Source of the DNA: Bacteroidota bacterium
Lineage (GTDB): Bacteria; Bacteroidota; Ignavibacteria; Ignavibacteriales; Melioribacteraceae
NCBI GenBank assembly: GCA_021820065.1
Contig: JAKAEE010000005.1
Span: 20,781 to 84,780, forward strand
Length of the DNA: 64,000 nt
Reading direction: 5' to 3'
How positions within the stretch are numbered: the first letter of the stretch is position 1; the number at the start of each line of letters is the position of its first letter. Made by a program: the position numbers and the translations under genes. This document shows positions 17,250-27,385 of the stretch, piece by piece. Under the pieces are notes generated by a model. It saw only the letters and a program-made list of their open reading frames with translations, ran no database searches and was not told where the DNA came from.

Positions 17250-18728
17250 ATGAATTTCCAAACATTTTTAGAATTGTCGAAGACATACAACAAAATTCCG
17301 GTTTATGAAAAGATAACCGCGGATTTGTTAACGCCGGTTTTGGCTTACCTTAAAATTCGGGAAGCCGGTTCAAACAGTTTTCTTCTGGAATCTATCGAGG
17401 GAATCGGAAGACTCGCGCGCTACTCGTTCATCAGCAAGAATCCTTCAAGAGTTTTTATGAATGAAGGGGAACGGCTCACCATCGTCGAATCGAACAAAAG
17501 CACAACAATCACAAAAAATATTTTTGATTATCTCTCCGAAGAAATTTCAAAATCCAAAGATCCTAAGATTGAAGAACTACCCGATTTCACCGGCGGAATT
17601 GTCGGTTACCTCGGTTATGAAAACGTTGCGTTGATCGAGGATGTGATTAAATTCAGCGGTGAAAAACAAATCGACATTCCCGATTCCATGTTCGGCGTTT
17701 ACGATACATTGATTGCGTTCGATCACTATAAGCATCAAATAATTTTAATTAGGAATGTGAGTATTGATTCGGACACGAATCCAGAAACAGCTTATGCCGA
17801 TGCGAAAGAAAAACTTCGAGAACTTCGTGCACAGCTGAACGCGCCGTTTAATTCAGATCTGAAATTTTCAGCTTCTCAGGATTACAATAACGGTTTAGAT
17901 AACCAAACGTATTTTAATTTCGTTGAAAAATGTAAAGACAATATTATTGAGGGGGACGTTTTCCAGATCGTTTTTTCAAAAAGATTCTCCACAAAGTTTG
18001 AAGGTGATCTTCTAAATGTTTACCGCGCGCTTAGAATAATCAACCCATCACCTTACATGTATTTTATGGAATATGAAAATGATCTTACGGTGATCGGCAC
18101 CTCACCTGAGGATTTGTTAAAAGTAAAAAACAAACGCGCAACAATTTTGCCGATTGCCGGAACTCGAAGAAGAGGAAAAAACCAAGAGGAAGATTTACGA
18201 ATCGAGAAAGAACTCTATGCCGATCCGAAAGAAATAGCTGAACACACAATGCTCGTTGATCTCGCGCGCAATGACTTGGGACGCGTTTGCAAGTACGGGA
18301 GTGTGGAAGTAACCGAAAGCATGAACATACACCGCTTCTCTCACGTGATGCATATCGTTTCAAAGGTTGAAGGAAATCTGGATGATGATAAGAATTGTAT
18401 CGACGCATTGAAAGCAAGTTTCCCCGCGGGAACGGTTTCCGGCGCGCCGAAGATAAGAGCGATTCAAATTCTGAATGATTACGAAAATTTACGCCGCGGA
18501 ATTTATGCGGGTGCTGTCGGATACATTGACTTCAAAGGAAATCTTGATATGTGTATTGCTATCAGAACATTGTTCGCAAATGGTGAAAACATTTACTGGC
18601 AAGCCGGCGGAGGATTAGTTGCCGATAGTAAACCGGAATTGGAATTGAAAGAGGTAACCAACAAATCGGCGGTTTTGGTTAACGCGTTAAAATATGCAGA
18701 GGTGATTGATGAAAGTCCTGGTAATTGA
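17250..18728 (+). CDS. trpE: anthranilate synthase component I
   Basis: A 492-residue chorismate-using enzyme that makes anthranilate with ammonia from TrpG, the first committed step to tryptophan. It has the feedback-site motif LLES (in NSFLLESIEG), so inhibition by tryptophan is expected, and the catalytic C-terminal part IAGTRRRG, DLARNDLGRV, FPAGTVSGAPK and GAVGY. The ATG at 17250 is preceded by GAGAG. Its end overlaps trpG by 20 bases. Expression is governed by the leader and attenuator just upstream. Confidence 0.97.
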   Translation: MNFQTFLELSKTYNKIPVYEKITADLLTPVLAYLKIREAGSNSFLLESIEGIGRLARYSFISKNPSRVFMNEGERLTIVESNKSTTITKNIFDYLSEEISKSKDPKIEELPDFTGGIVGYLGYENVALIEDVIKFSGEKQIDIPDSMFGVYDTLIAFDHYKHQIILIRNVSIDSDTNPETAYADAKEKLRELRAQLNAPFNSDLKFSASQDYNNGLDNQTYFNFVEKCKDNIIEGDVFQIVFSKRFSTKFEGDLLNVYRALRIINPSPYMYFMEYENDLTVIGTSPEDLLKVKNKRATILPIAGTRRRGKNQEEDLRIEKELYADPKEIAEHTMLVDLARNDLGRVCKYGSVEVTESMNIHRFSHVMHIVSKVEGNLDDDKNCIDALKASFPAGTVSGAPKIRAIQILNDYENLRRGIYAGAVGYIDFKGNLDMCIAIRTLFANGENIYWQAGGGLVADSKPELELKEVTNKSAVLVNALKYAEVIDESPGN

Positions 18729-19275
18729 TAATTACGATTCGTTCACGTTTAATCTTGTACAGCTCATCGGCAAGTTAACCGGAAACGTGATTGTTCGACG
18801 AAACGATAGAACGTCTCTCGACGAAATAAATCAATTGAAGCCGGATAAGATTGTTGTGTCTCCAGGTCCCGGAAGACCGGAGGATTCAAAGGTTTCTCTC
18901 GATGCAATCAAAGAGTGCGGAAAAACCGTTGATGTACTTGGCGTTTGCCTTGGTCATCAGGGAATCGGAATCTCATTTGGCAGTAAAGTTGTGAAAGCGC
19001 CTCAGCTTATGCATGGTAAATCATCACAAATAATTCACGATGGGAAAAATATTTACAAAGATGTTTCGCAAAAGTTTAATGCCGGAAGATACCACTCGCT
19101 TGTGATAGACCGCGACTCATTGAGCAGCGAATTGGAAATCACTTCCGAGACTGAAGACGGAATAATCATGGGAGTCCGGCACAAAAAATATCGCATCGAA
19201 GGAATTCAATTCCACCCGGAATCGGTATTAACTCCGGAAGGAGAAAAAATAATTAAAAACTGGTTGGCGCTATGA
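18709..19275 (+). CDS. trpG: anthranilate synthase component II (glutamine amidotransferase)
   Basis: A 188-residue class I glutamine amidotransferase that supplies ammonia to TrpE. The nucleophile is Cys80 in GVCLGHQGIG, and the His-Glu pair is in FHPESVLTPEG near the C-terminus. The ATG at 18709 is used here; the track adds one upstream TTG. It starts inside the trpE end and its stop overlaps the trpD start by 4 bases (ATGA). Some bacteria share TrpG with folate synthesis (PabA); the operon position points to tryptophan here. Confidence 0.96.
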   Translation: MKVLVIDNYDSFTFNLVQLIGKLTGNVIVRRNDRTSLDEINQLKPDKIVVSPGPGRPEDSKVSLDAIKECGKTVDVLGVCLGHQGIGISFGSKVVKAPQLMHGKSSQIIHDGKNIYKDVSQKFNAGRYHSLVIDRDSLSSELEITSETEDGIIMGVRHKKYRIEGIQFHPESVLTPEGEKIIKNWLAL

Positions 19276-20291
19276 AAGGATATTTGGAAAAAATAATTGA
19301 TGGGAATCACCTGTCGTTCGATGAAGCGTACAAAGTGATGTATGCGGTGATGAGCGGCGAGGTGAACAATTCGAGAATCGCTTCGCTTCTCACTGCTTTG
19401 AGAATGAAAAAAGAAACTCCTGAAGAAGTTGCCGGATTTGTAAAAGCGATGCGTGAGAAAGTAATCAAAATAAAATGCGACGACGAAAACGTGATCGACG
19501 TTTGCGGAACCGGAGGAGACGGATCTGGATCATTCAACATTTCAACCGCAGTTGCATTTGTGGTTGCCGGCGCCGGAGTGAAAGTTGCAAAACATGGCAA
19601 CCGTTCGATCTCAAGTAAAAGCGGAAGCTCCGATGTTCTTCACGAACTCGGTGTTGATGTTCAGCTCTCACCGGAACTTTCAGAGAAAGCCTTGAATGAA
19701 ATCGGAATAGCATTTCTTTTCGCGCCAATGTATCACCCGGCAATGAAACACGTTGCGCCGATTCGAAAGGAACTTGAGTTCAGATCGATCTTCAACATTC
19801 TGGGACCGTTGACTAATCCAGCCGGAACAAAAAGACAATTAATCGGAACGTTCAATGATGCGACCGCAAAACTGATGTCGGAAGCGGTAAAATTTCTTGA
19901 GATGAAAAAAGTCTGCTTCCTCTGCACCAATAATTCATTTGATGAAGTCAGCTTAACTCATCCGACGAATGTGATTGAAGCGGCCGGAAATAATTCGTTC
20001 CATATTTACGAATTGACGCATGAATCGTTCGGTTTTCCAAAACTGGAATTGAGCGACATACAAGGCGGAACGGCAAAAGAGAATGCAGAGATAATTCACA
20101 AAATATTTTCCGGCAAGGAAAAGTCGCCAGGTTATTTTGTTGTGGCGGCGAATGCTGCGTTGGCGCTCAAAGTTGCCGGTGTCTCGGACGACTTGAAAGA
20201 GTGTATCGCGATTGCCGAAGAGTCCATTCAATCCGGGAAAACACTAAAAAAACTTTTGGAGTTGAAAGAGTTCGGAGAGAAGAACAAATGA
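19272..20291 (+). CDS. trpD: anthranilate phosphoribosyltransferase
   Basis: A 339-residue enzyme that joins anthranilate to phosphoribosyl pyrophosphate. It shows the PRPP-binding motif CGTGGDGSGSFNIST, the KHGNRSISSKSGSSDVL loop and RKELEFRSIFNILGPLTNP. ATGA overlaps occur at both ends (with trpG and trpC), so the cluster is tightly coupled. Length matches the family. Confidence 0.97.
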   Translation: MKGYLEKIIDGNHLSFDEAYKVMYAVMSGEVNNSRIASLLTALRMKKETPEEVAGFVKAMREKVIKIKCDDENVIDVCGTGGDGSGSFNISTAVAFVVAGAGVKVAKHGNRSISSKSGSSDVLHELGVDVQLSPELSEKALNEIGIAFLFAPMYHPAMKHVAPIRKELEFRSIFNILGPLTNPAGTKRQLIGTFNDATAKLMSEAVKFLEMKKVCFLCTNNSFDEVSLTHPTNVIEAAGNNSFHIYELTHESFGFPKLELSDIQGGTAKENAEIIHKIFSGKEKSPGYFVVAANAALALKVAGVSDDLKECIAIAEESIQSGKTLKKLLELKEFGEKNK

Positions 20292-21082
20292 GCTTCCTTC
20301 AAAAAATATTGGATGTGAAGAAAGAGGAAGTCTCAGAACTGCGCCGCAAATTCACGCGCGGGAGTTTTCGCAGCATTGAAATGTTTGGCAAGAGAAGACT
20401 CGGCTTGGAAACCGCACTGAGCGATAAAACAAAAATCAACATCATCGCGGAGATAAAAAAGGCGAGTCCTTCCAAAGGAATTTTGAAAAACGATTTTGAT
20501 CATACTGCGATCGCGAAAAGTTATTTGAAATGCGAAGCCGACGCAACATCAGTTTTGACTGACAAACAATTTTTTCAAGGGGATATTTCATTCTTAAAAG
20601 ACATAGCCAAAATTAAAACTGTTCCGCTGCTTAGAAAAGATTTTATTATAGATGAGTTTCAGATTCTTGAAGCGAAAGCAAACGGTGCCGATGCAGTTTT
20701 ACTGATCGCGGAGGCATTGTCTGCTCAACAAATTGATGAACTAACCGAAGCGGCTAAAGCAAACGATCTGGAAGTTTTGCTCGAACTTCATTCGGAGAAG
20801 CAGCTTGATAAAATTGATTTTGCACGGAACAAGATCATCGGCATTAACAATCGCGACCTGGAAACTTTTAACGTTAATATCAGAACGACCGAAGAAATTG
20901 CGAAACAACTTCCTAATGATGTTTTGATTGTCTCCGAGAGCGGCATTAATTCAGAAGTAGTGCTGGGTCAACTTAAAAAAATAAATGTGAATGCTGTCCT
21001 CGTCGGCGAACATTTTATGAAGTCGGATAATATTGAAAAGTCTCTCAAAGAATTTGCCGGATGGTGCAAATATGAAAGTTAA
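20288..21082 (+). CDS. trpC: indole-3-glycerol-phosphate synthase
   Basis: A 264-residue TIM-barrel enzyme that closes the indole ring from CdRP. Motifs include NIIAEIKKASPSKG, SVLTDKQFFQGD, LLRKDFIIDEFQI, IGINNRDLETF and VSESGI. The track begins 29 codons upstream inside trpD; ATG 20288 overlapping the trpD stop (ATGA) gives the usual length. It overlaps trpF by 11 bases. TrpC and TrpF are separate proteins here, not the fused enzyme of E. coli. Confidence 0.96.
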   Translation: MSFLQKILDVKKEEVSELRRKFTRGSFRSIEMFGKRRLGLETALSDKTKINIIAEIKKASPSKGILKNDFDHTAIAKSYLKCEADATSVLTDKQFFQGDISFLKDIAKIKTVPLLRKDFIIDEFQILEAKANGADAVLLIAEALSAQQIDELTEAAKANDLEVLLELHSEKQLDKIDFARNKIIGINNRDLETFNVNIRTTEEIAKQLPNDVLIVSESGINSEVVLGQLKKINVNAVLVGEHFMKSDNIEKSLKEFAGWCKYES

Positions 21083-21692
21083 GATTTGCGGAATCACCAA
21101 CATCGAAGATGCATTGCTGTGTTGTGAATACGGCGCAGACGCAGTCGGATTCATCTTCTATGAAAAGAGCAAGCGCCACGTTTCGTTTGATCAAGCCGAA
21201 TTAATTTCGAAACAACTGCCGCCTTTTATTTTCAAAGTTGGCGTGTTTGTAAACGAAGTGGCGGAAAAAGTTAATCGAGCGGCTAAACAGATTGGATTAA
21301 ACGCAATTCAGCTTCACGGAGACGAATTACCGGAGTACATCGAAAGAATAAATTATCCGGTCATCAAATCGTTCCGCATCGATGAAACCTTTGATTGGAA
21401 AACAATCGACACATTTGAGAATTGTGATATTCTGTTCGATACATTTTCAAGCGATCAAATGGGCGGAACTGGAAAATCATTTGATTGGAATTTGATCCCG
21501 GAGAAGTTAAGAAGCAGAGTAATTCTCTCCGGCGGAATTACAATCGATAAGCTGGATTTCATTTTCAGCGAAATCAAACCAGCTGCGATTGACCTTTCGT
21601 CATCGCTGGAATCATTGCCGGGTAAGAAAGACATACAAAAAGTAATCGAATTTCTAAAACTATTTAACGAACTAAGGAGTAATCAATGCTGA
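21072..21692 (+). CDS. trpF: phosphoribosylanthranilate isomerase
   Basis: A 206-residue TIM-barrel isomerase that turns phosphoribosylanthranilate into CdRP. N-terminal KICGITNIEDA carries the catalytic cysteine, the middle has AVGFIFYEKSKRHV and IQLHGDE, and late motifs are DTFSSDQMGGTGKSFDW and LSGGI. The ATG at 21072 lies within the trpC end; the track extension is spurious. It overlaps the DAHP synthase gene by 7 bases. Confidence 0.95.
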   Translation: MKVKICGITNIEDALLCCEYGADAVGFIFYEKSKRHVSFDQAELISKQLPPFIFKVGVFVNEVAEKVNRAAKQIGLNAIQLHGDELPEYIERINYPVIKSFRIDETFDWKTIDTFENCDILFDTFSSDQMGGTGKSFDWNLIPEKLRSRVILSGGITIDKLDFIFSEIKPAAIDLSSSLESLPGKKDIQKVIEFLKLFNELRSNQC

Positions 21693-22726
21693 TTATTATG
21701 GGACTCGAGTCGCCTCGAGAAGATATAAATAGGGTAAAGGAAAAAATTATTGAGCTTAGCTGCACACCGCACGAAATTCCGGGCAGTTCAAAACTCGCAA
21801 TCGGAATTACCGGCGCAACTCATTTGCTGAAGGAAGAAGATTTCCAGATGATGCACTCGGTGCAGGAAGTGGTTCGCGTCACGAAAAAATTTAAGCTCGT
21901 CAGCCGGCAAATGAAGAGCAACGACACAATAATTGATTTCGGCGGACCTACAGTAGGCGGCAAAGAACTTTTTGTTATTGCCGGACCGTGTTCCGTTGAG
22001 AACCGTGAACAGACGTTTGAGATTGCAGGACAGTTGAAAGAGATGGGAATCAATTTCTTCCGTGCCGGCGCTTACAAACCGCGCTCAAGTCCGTACACGT
22101 TTCAAGGACTGAAAGAAAAAGGTTTGGAAATTCTTGACGAGGTAAAACGAAAATTTGGTCTTAAGATAGTTACCGAGGTGATGAACTCTCAATCACTTCA
22201 GTCGGTTTGTGAAGTCGCGGATATTATCCAGATTGGCGCGCGCAACATGCAGAATTATTCTTTGCTGGAAGAAATTGGCGCGACTCAAAAACCGGTTCTG
22301 CTGAAACGCGGAATGTCTGCCACCGTTGAAGATCTTCTTCTCAGCGCCGAGTACATTGCAGCGCAAAGCAACTATAATATTATTTTGTGCGAAAGAGGAA
22401 TTAGAACGTTTGAGACTTCAACACGCAACACTCTGGACCTGAACGCGATTCCGGTGATCAAGCAGTGGTCGCATTTGCCCGTCATTGTTGATCCGTCCCA
22501 TGGTGTTGGTATTTGGGATAAGGTTCCGCAGATGTCGATGGCGGCAATCGCATGCGGCGCTGATGGTTTGATGATTGAAGTTCACAACGATCCCGAGAAT
22601 GCCTTGTCGGACGGATATCAATCGTTAACGCCGAAAAAATTTAAGGAGCTGTTGAACAAATTGAATGAACTGGCTCCAATTGTAAATAAGGAAATGAAGT
22701 TATATGAAAACGCAAACAGCTTATAA
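21686..22726 (+). CDS. aroF: 3-deoxy-7-phosphoheptulonate (DAHP) synthase, type I-beta with N-terminal regulatory domain
   Basis: A 346-residue enzyme that condenses PEP with erythrose 4-phosphate, the first step of the shikimate pathway. The catalytic barrel (about 95-335) shows [37 protein letters not shown] and [11 protein letters not shown]. The first 70 residues match the ferredoxin-like (FL) domain that gives allosteric control in Thermotoga-type enzymes. It is embedded between trpF and trpB, overlapping both (7 and 23 bases), so DAHP supply appears to be tied to tryptophan attenuation. The aroF symbol follows common usage for this subtype. Confidence 0.93.
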   Translation: MLIIMGLESPREDINRVKEKIIELSCTPHEIPGSSKLAIGITGATHLLKEEDFQMMHSVQEVVRVTKKFKLVSRQMKSNDTIIDFGGPTVGGKELFVIAGPCSVENREQTFEIAGQLKEMGINFFRAGAYKPRSSPYTFQGLKEKGLEILDEVKRKFGLKIVTEVMNSQSLQSVCEVADIIQIGARNMQNYSLLEEIGATQKPVLLKRGMSATVEDLLLSAEYIAAQSNYNIILCERGIRTFETSTRNTLDLNAIPVIKQWSHLPVIVDPSHGVGIWDKVPQMSMAAIACGADGLMIEVHNDPENALSDGYQSLTPKKFKELLNKLNELAPIVNKEMKLYENANSL

Positions 22727-23915
22727 TTTTCCGGACGCCAAAGGAAAGTTCGGTATTTACGGCGGTAAGTTCGTACCGGAAACTTTGATCTCGGCACTCA
22801 CTGAATTGGAAAAACTTTATCGAGAGGCAAGACACGACAAAGAATTTCAAGACGAACTTGATTCGCTGCAGAGAGAATACAACGGAAGACCGACGCCGCT
22901 CACTTTTGCAAAACGTTTAACCGATCATTATGGCAAAGCAAAAATATATTTGAAGCGGGAAGATTTGTGTCACACCGGCGCGCATAAATTAAATAACGCA
23001 CTCGGACAAATTCTTCTCGCGAAGAAACTCGGCAAAACAAGAATCATCGCAGAGACCGGAGCTGGTCAGCACGGCGTTGCAACTGCAACTGTTTGTGCAA
23101 AGTTCGGTTTGAAATGTGTTGTGTATATGGGCGAAGTTGATATAGAACGGCAGAAGTTAAATGTCTTCAGAATGAAAATGCTCGGCGCAGAAGTCGTTCC
23201 GGTTAAATCGGGCAGCAGAACATTGAAAGACGCGACGAGCGAAGCAATACGTGATTGGGTTACAAATGTATCGGACACACATTACATAATCGGTTCTGTC
23301 GTCGGTCCGCATCCGTATCCAATGATTGTTCGCGATTTTCAATCTGTTATTGGAAATGAAACAAAAGATCAACTGAGAAATTCTGAAAACCAATTACCGG
23401 ATTATATCGTCGCATGTGTCGGCGGCGGCTCAAATGCGATAGGAATATTTTATCCTTTCATTAACGATAAAAACGTAAAACTAATTGGAGTAGAAGCTGC
23501 GGGATACGGAATTGATTCGGGGAAACATTGCGCAACATTAACATTAGGTCAGCCGGGCGTTTTTCAAGGAATGAAAACGTATCTTCTGCAAGATGCAAAT
23601 GGACAGATATCAGAAGTGCATTCTATTTCAGCCGGACTTGATTATCCCGGTGTTGGACCCGAGCACAGTCTGCTTAAAGATATTGAACGCGTGCGATACG
23701 AGTCGGTGACGGATAATGAAGCACTCGATGCAACGCTGTTGCTTTCTAAACTTGAAGGGATTCTTTCGGCGCTTGAAACTGCGCATGCGATTGCATACTT
23801 GAACAAGCTAATGCCGACAACAAACAAAGATGAAATTGTCGTCGTGAATATCAGCGGCAGAGGCGACAAGGACTTGAATACAATTATCAGTCAAATCGGG
23901 GAGAAAGTTTTATGA
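22704..23915 (+). CDS. trpB: tryptophan synthase beta subunit
   Basis: A 403-residue PLP enzyme that joins indole and serine to make tryptophan. Lys95 in HTGAHKLNN binds [11 protein letters not shown], the phosphate-binding [10 protein letters not shown] and [12 protein letters not shown] are all present. It is the TrpB1 type that pairs with TrpA. The ATG at 22704 lies inside the end of the DAHP synthase gene with GGAAATGA upstream, and its stop overlaps trpA by 4 bases. Confidence 0.97.
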   Translation: MKTQTAYNFPDAKGKFGIYGGKFVPETLISALTELEKLYREARHDKEFQDELDSLQREYNGRPTPLTFAKRLTDHYGKAKIYLKREDLCHTGAHKLNNALGQILLAKKLGKTRIIAETGAGQHGVATATVCAKFGLKCVVYMGEVDIERQKLNVFRMKMLGAEVVPVKSGSRTLKDATSEAIRDWVTNVSDTHYIIGSVVGPHPYPMIVRDFQSVIGNETKDQLRNSENQLPDYIVACVGGGSNAIGIFYPFINDKNVKLIGVEAAGYGIDSGKHCATLTLGQPGVFQGMKTYLLQDANGQISEVHSISAGLDYPGVGPEHSLLKDIERVRYESVTDNEALDATLLLSKLEGILSALETAHAIAYLNKLMPTTNKDEIVVVNISGRGDKDLNTIISQIGEKVL

Positions 23916-24715
23916 AGAAAATTTCAGAACACATTGAACAAATAAATAAGTCGGGCAGAAAAGCGCTTTCTATTTTTCTCACTGCGGGATTTCCGACAAA
24001 AGAAAATTTTGTTGAGCTGGCAACAACAGTTCTGGAAAACGGCGCAGATATGTTGGAAATCGGAATTCCATTTTCCGATCCGCTGGCAGATGGACAGATC
24101 ATTCAATCATCATCACAAGCAGCGCTTGAAAATGGAGTTACACTTAAAGATGTTTTTCATTATTGCGAGAAGATAAGTGCCAAGATAGACAAATCCCGCT
24201 TTTTGCGGGATAAACCGTTGATATTGATGGGCTATGCAAATCCAATTCTAAAATACGGTATCAAAAATTTTTGTACTGATGCCGAATCTTCCGGCGTTTC
24301 CGGTTTAATTGTGCCGGATGTTCCGCTGGAAGAATATGAATCATTCTACAACAGTGATTTTAAGAGTTTGGAAAAAATTCTTTTAACCACACCAACTTCT
24401 TCCGATGAACGAATAAAAGAAATTGATCAAAGAAGCGAAGGATTTGTTTACTGTGTGAGTGTTACCGGAACAACCGGGATCAAAAATAAATTTGATGAAA
24501 ACGTTCTGAAGAATTTGGAACGAACATATACAATCGTTAAGAAAAACAAGATGCTTATCGGCTTTGGAATTTCAAACGCACAGAACGTTAAAACGTTTGC
24601 GCCTTATTGCGATGGTGTAATCGTCGGCAGCGCAGTCATTAAAAAGATTAGCGAAGCAAAAACAATTTCCGAAATCGGTGGGTTTATAAAAGAATTAAGC
24701 GATGCTTGCGTTTAG
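23912..24715 (+). CDS. trpA: tryptophan synthase alpha subunit
   Basis: A 267-residue TIM-barrel subunit that releases indole from indole-3-glycerol phosphate and passes it to TrpB. The catalytic Glu and Asp are in [14 protein letters not shown], and later [16 protein letters not shown] and IGFGIS follow. It is the last gene of the operon. Around residues 95-100 the sequence [10 protein letters not shown] is encoded by a perfect DNA palindrome (24193-24211), which looks like a small inserted element lengthening the loop before beta-strand 4. No strong terminator is seen after it; the next gene is convergent. Confidence 0.96.
   Translation: MKKISEHIEQINKSGRKALSIFLTAGFPTKENFVELATTVLENGADMLEIGIPFSDPLADGQIIQSSSQAALENGVTLKDVFHYCEKISAKIDKSRFLRDKPLILMGYANPILKYGIKNFCTDAESSGVSGLIVPDVPLEEYESFYNSDFKSLEKILLTTPTSSDERIKEIDQRSEGFVYCVSVTGTTGIKNKFDENVLKNLERTYTIVKKNKMLIGFGISNAQNVKTFAPYCDGVIVGSAVIKKISEAKTISEIGGFIKELSDACV
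24193..24211. repeat. short palindromic element inside trpA
   Basis: ATCCCGCTTTTTGCGGGAT is a perfect 7-bp inverted repeat around TTTTT within trpA. Nearly the same palindrome (ATCCCGCTTTAAGCGGGA) occurs at 58243-58260 in the broken tRNA copy, and a relative (TCCCGACACGTCGGGA) at 58183-58198. In trpA it keeps the frame and encodes SRFLRD. Confidence 0.6.
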
Positions 24716-24757
24716 CCGGAATTGATTCGAGAAACCACGTCTTTATTGACGAAGAAT

Positions 24758-26041
24758 CTAAAATCCAACCCCAATTCCAATCGTTGCGAAATATGATGAG
24801 AAGTCATTGTAGTCATCATTGGATTGGTTCCGCAAGAAACCGCTGGTCAATGTGATGTCAAAACCAAAATCATTTCCCAAATCAAAATATCTGGAGAGAT
24901 TTATTTCTACGTAGGAATGTATGTCATAACGGTTGCCGTCAATTTGGTTACCGGCAAGATCCAGCGCCGGCGCCGTATATTTTTTGTACTGAAGCAGTCC
25001 ATTTACGGTAAGCTTCATTCCAATCGGTAAAGATTGAGCGAACTTAACGGCGGCTTCGGGTCCTTCGTAAGAAAAAAAGTCGTTGTAAATATCTTCAGAA
25101 AGAAATGAAGTGTTAACGTATTGAGTAAGATATCTGTTTTGAGAACGAATGTTATATCGATAAAGAGCGTTTGCCTGGAATGAATTATTTGTCCACTCCT
25201 TTTTTGCATAAATACCGAACGCAATTTGATACGTACCGTTGGATTGAGGAGTGATTAAAATCTTTTTGTTTGACGCAACCTTTGAACCCGGCTTCCCTTT
25301 GCCTTGAGATTTTGAATTGGAATTTCTTACTTGTTCGTACTTGGTGGTGTCGTAATAAGTTTGAGTGTAGTACTTGAACCCGCCGCTCAAATTAATACCG
25401 TAGTTCATTCCCGAGCCCGTTGTTTTTCCAGCCTCAATCGAAAGCAGGTCGGTTAAGTTTGAAAGGTCTTCTATATTAGAATAGTTTCGCAGCGAAAGCG
25501 AATTTGAAATTGTGAAATTAAAATCCGGATTTGTGACATGTTTATAAATAGAATTAAACGAGAGACCGTAATTGTCGAAATCTTTATGCGCATCTTTATC
25601 GAGCCGCGAATTTAGAGTTACGCCGAAAAGCATTGTGTTACGAACTTCATCTGAATTATTTTCTTCTTGCAGCGAATCTGTTTCGGTCGAATCCTCTTCG
25701 TCGGTAGATGAATTGCTGATCTGGGAATTAGAAAGTTGTTTATCAAAATTAAGCTGGTAATTTGCGCTTAGTGAGTGTTCATAAAAATTTCTGTCGGTAA
25801 ACTGATTGAACAACATCAATCCGCTCACGTAAGAAAAATTCAACTGCGATTTCGGAAATTCTTTGTTGTATTTCAGCTCGAAGTAAGTCTGTTTAGTTTG
25901 ATCGCCGACCGTTTGGTAATTGTTTAAAGGATTTTTGTTGTACCCGGCAGTTATGGAGCCGTAGCCTTCAAATTGAGCGAATGACAAAGACATTAATGCC
26001 GTCATAAGAATCAATACAGCTTCAAAAAATATTTTTTTCAA
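24758..26041 (-). CDS. putative outer-membrane beta-barrel protein of an exopolysaccharide locus
   Basis: A 427-residue protein from TTG 26041, chosen because GGAAGG sits 8 bases upstream and a signal peptide follows directly (KKIFFEAVLILMTALMSLSFAQ); ATG 26074 is an alternative giving 438 residues. The mature part has alternating aromatic and polar stretches (FNFTISNSLSLRNYS, GINLSGGFKYYTQTYY) and ends in a strand-like YFATIGIGVGF, as in outer-membrane barrels. An acidic low-complexity insert (SSTDEEDSTETDSLQEENNSDE) lies near residue 125. It follows a GT2 synthase gene in the same direction, so an export-pore role is possible by analogy with PgaA or PelB. I do not recognise the family. Confidence 0.6.
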   Translation of the reverse strand: MKKIFFEAVLILMTALMSLSFAQFEGYGSITAGYNKNPLNNYQTVGDQTKQTYFELKYNKEFPKSQLNFSYVSGLMLFNQFTDRNFYEHSLSANYQLNFDKQLSNSQISNSSTDEEDSTETDSLQEENNSDEVRNTMLFGVTLNSRLDKDAHKDFDNYGLSFNSIYKHVTNPDFNFTISNSLSLRNYSNIEDLSNLTDLLSIEAGKTTGSGMNYGINLSGGFKYYTQTYYDTTKYEQVRNSNSKSQGKGKPGSKVASNKKILITPQSNGTYQIAFGIYAKKEWTNNSFQANALYRYNIRSQNRYLTQYVNTSFLSEDIYNDFFSYEGPEAAVKFAQSLPIGMKLTVNGLLQYKKYTAPALDLAGNQIDGNRYDIHSYVEINLSRYFDLGNDFGFDITLTSGFLRNQSNDDYNDFSSYFATIGIGVGF

Positions 26042-26102
26042 TTCTAATCCTTCCCTGTTATCAATTAAATTCATTCGTTTATCCGCGCGCGAAATATAAC
26101 TT

Positions 26103-27380
26103 TTATGGTTTACTGTTAGTTTGATCCAAGTCAAAGCGGACGGTTTTTGCCCAAGTCCGTTTTTCCTTTTTGATGTAATCCGAATAGGCGGCTTTGAGAA
26201 CAATATAAATCCAGAGCTGGCAGTAAGAAAAGTACATGATGATAATCAACCATATTTTTGAGGCGCTGTCTTCACGATCGAACGAAATTGCGAGGGTAAT
26301 TTCAAAAATGAAAAGTATGAAAGCCATTATCCAAACAAAGGTGTATGGACCCGGTAACGACATGCTAACCAAGTTTAGCGCGCTTATGATAAAGAGAAAA
26401 TCGGAAATTACAATTGCCGCGAAGAAAAGATAATAGAGCGCAAGAGTGTAAAGCAGATCGAAAGCTAAGCGGCGGTTTTTAAACTTCGGAATGTCCTTGA
26501 AGAATTTTGCGATTACATAATTGTTTCCGCGCACCCAGCGCATCCGCTGCTTAATCCAGACTTTCCAACTCTCCGGTTCCTGCTCGTAAGTGATTGCGTA
26601 CGGAATGAATTTTATTTTGTAACCTTCTTCGTAAATTCTAATGCTCAGTTCCGAATCTTCGGTGAGTGCTTCTTCGTCCCAGCCGTTTAATTTTTCGATC
26701 AGCCAAGTCCACATAACAAAGTTAGTTCCCGGAAGCGTTGAAATGTTGTGCATCTGCCATCTTCCGGCTTGAAGCATCGATTGAAAGCTGAGCGTTTCTA
26801 TGTTAATAAACTTGGTAAGAAAATTTCTGTTTTTGTTTACCGTTCGGAATTTCCCGATGACGGCGCCCAATTCTTTGTGAAGAAGCAGTTGGGCAACTAG
26901 ATAACGAAGCGAATTTTCATCCGGCGTGTTATCCGCGTCGTATATCGCAATAACTTCACCTTTGGCGGCGCGCCTTCCGATATTGAGCGTTCTCGATTTT
27001 CCTTTGCCGCCTTCACCTTCCGGAATGTCAAACAATTCAACACGAGAATCCAGCTGCGAGTAGCTTTGAATAATTTCTTTTGTCTTGTCGGTAGAGCCGT
27101 CGTTGATTACCAATATTTGCAATTTGTCTTTCGGATAAACCAATTTCATCATCGATTCAATCGTCTTGCCGATCACTTTTTCTTCGTTATGAGCCGGGAT
27201 CAGAATTGAACATGTCGGGTACTCGAAATTCATTTCATCAACTTCTTTTTTCTCTTTCATGGATTTGATGAAGTTGATATAGCCATACACGGTCAATGCA
27301 AACTGATAGGCAATCATGAACCAAATCACGATTACGGCGATGACAAAAAGAAAACTAAGATCAATTTCTAGTACGGACAT
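26103..27380 (-). CDS. membrane glycosyltransferase family 2 (processive polysaccharide synthase type)
   Basis: A 425-residue synthase-like GT2. One N-terminal membrane helix (about 10-35), a cytosolic GT-A domain with ILIPAHNEE, INDGSTD (about 92), YDADN (about 146), TEDSE (about 237) and QRMRW (about 276), then three or four C-terminal membrane helices. This D,D,D,Q(R)xRW arrangement is shared by PgaC/IcaA, hyaluronan and cellulose synthases, which polymerise and export a chain. It lies 5 bases after the deacetylase gene. The sugar used is unknown, but UDP-GlcNAc or UDP-ManNAc is suggested by the epimerase gene in the same operon. Confidence 0.88.
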   Translation of the reverse strand: MSVLEIDLSFLFVIAVIVIWFMIAYQFALTVYGYINFIKSMKEKKEVDEMNFEYPTCSILIPAHNEEKVIGKTIESMMKLVYPKDKLQILVINDGSTDKTKEIIQSYSQLDSRVELFDIPEGEGGKGKSRTLNIGRRAAKGEVIAIYDADNTPDENSLRYLVAQLLLHKELGAVIGKFRTVNKNRNFLTKFINIETLSFQSMLQAGRWQMHNISTLPGTNFVMWTWLIEKLNGWDEEALTEDSELSIRIYEEGYKIKFIPYAITYEQEPESWKVWIKQRMRWVRGNNYVIAKFFKDIPKFKNRRLAFDLLYTLALYYLFFAAIVISDFLFIISALNLVSMSLPGPYTFVWIMAFILFIFEITLAISFDREDSASKIWLIIIMYFSYCQLWIYIVLKAAYSDYIKKEKRTWAKTVRFDLDQTNSKP

Positions 27381-27385
27381 AGGCG

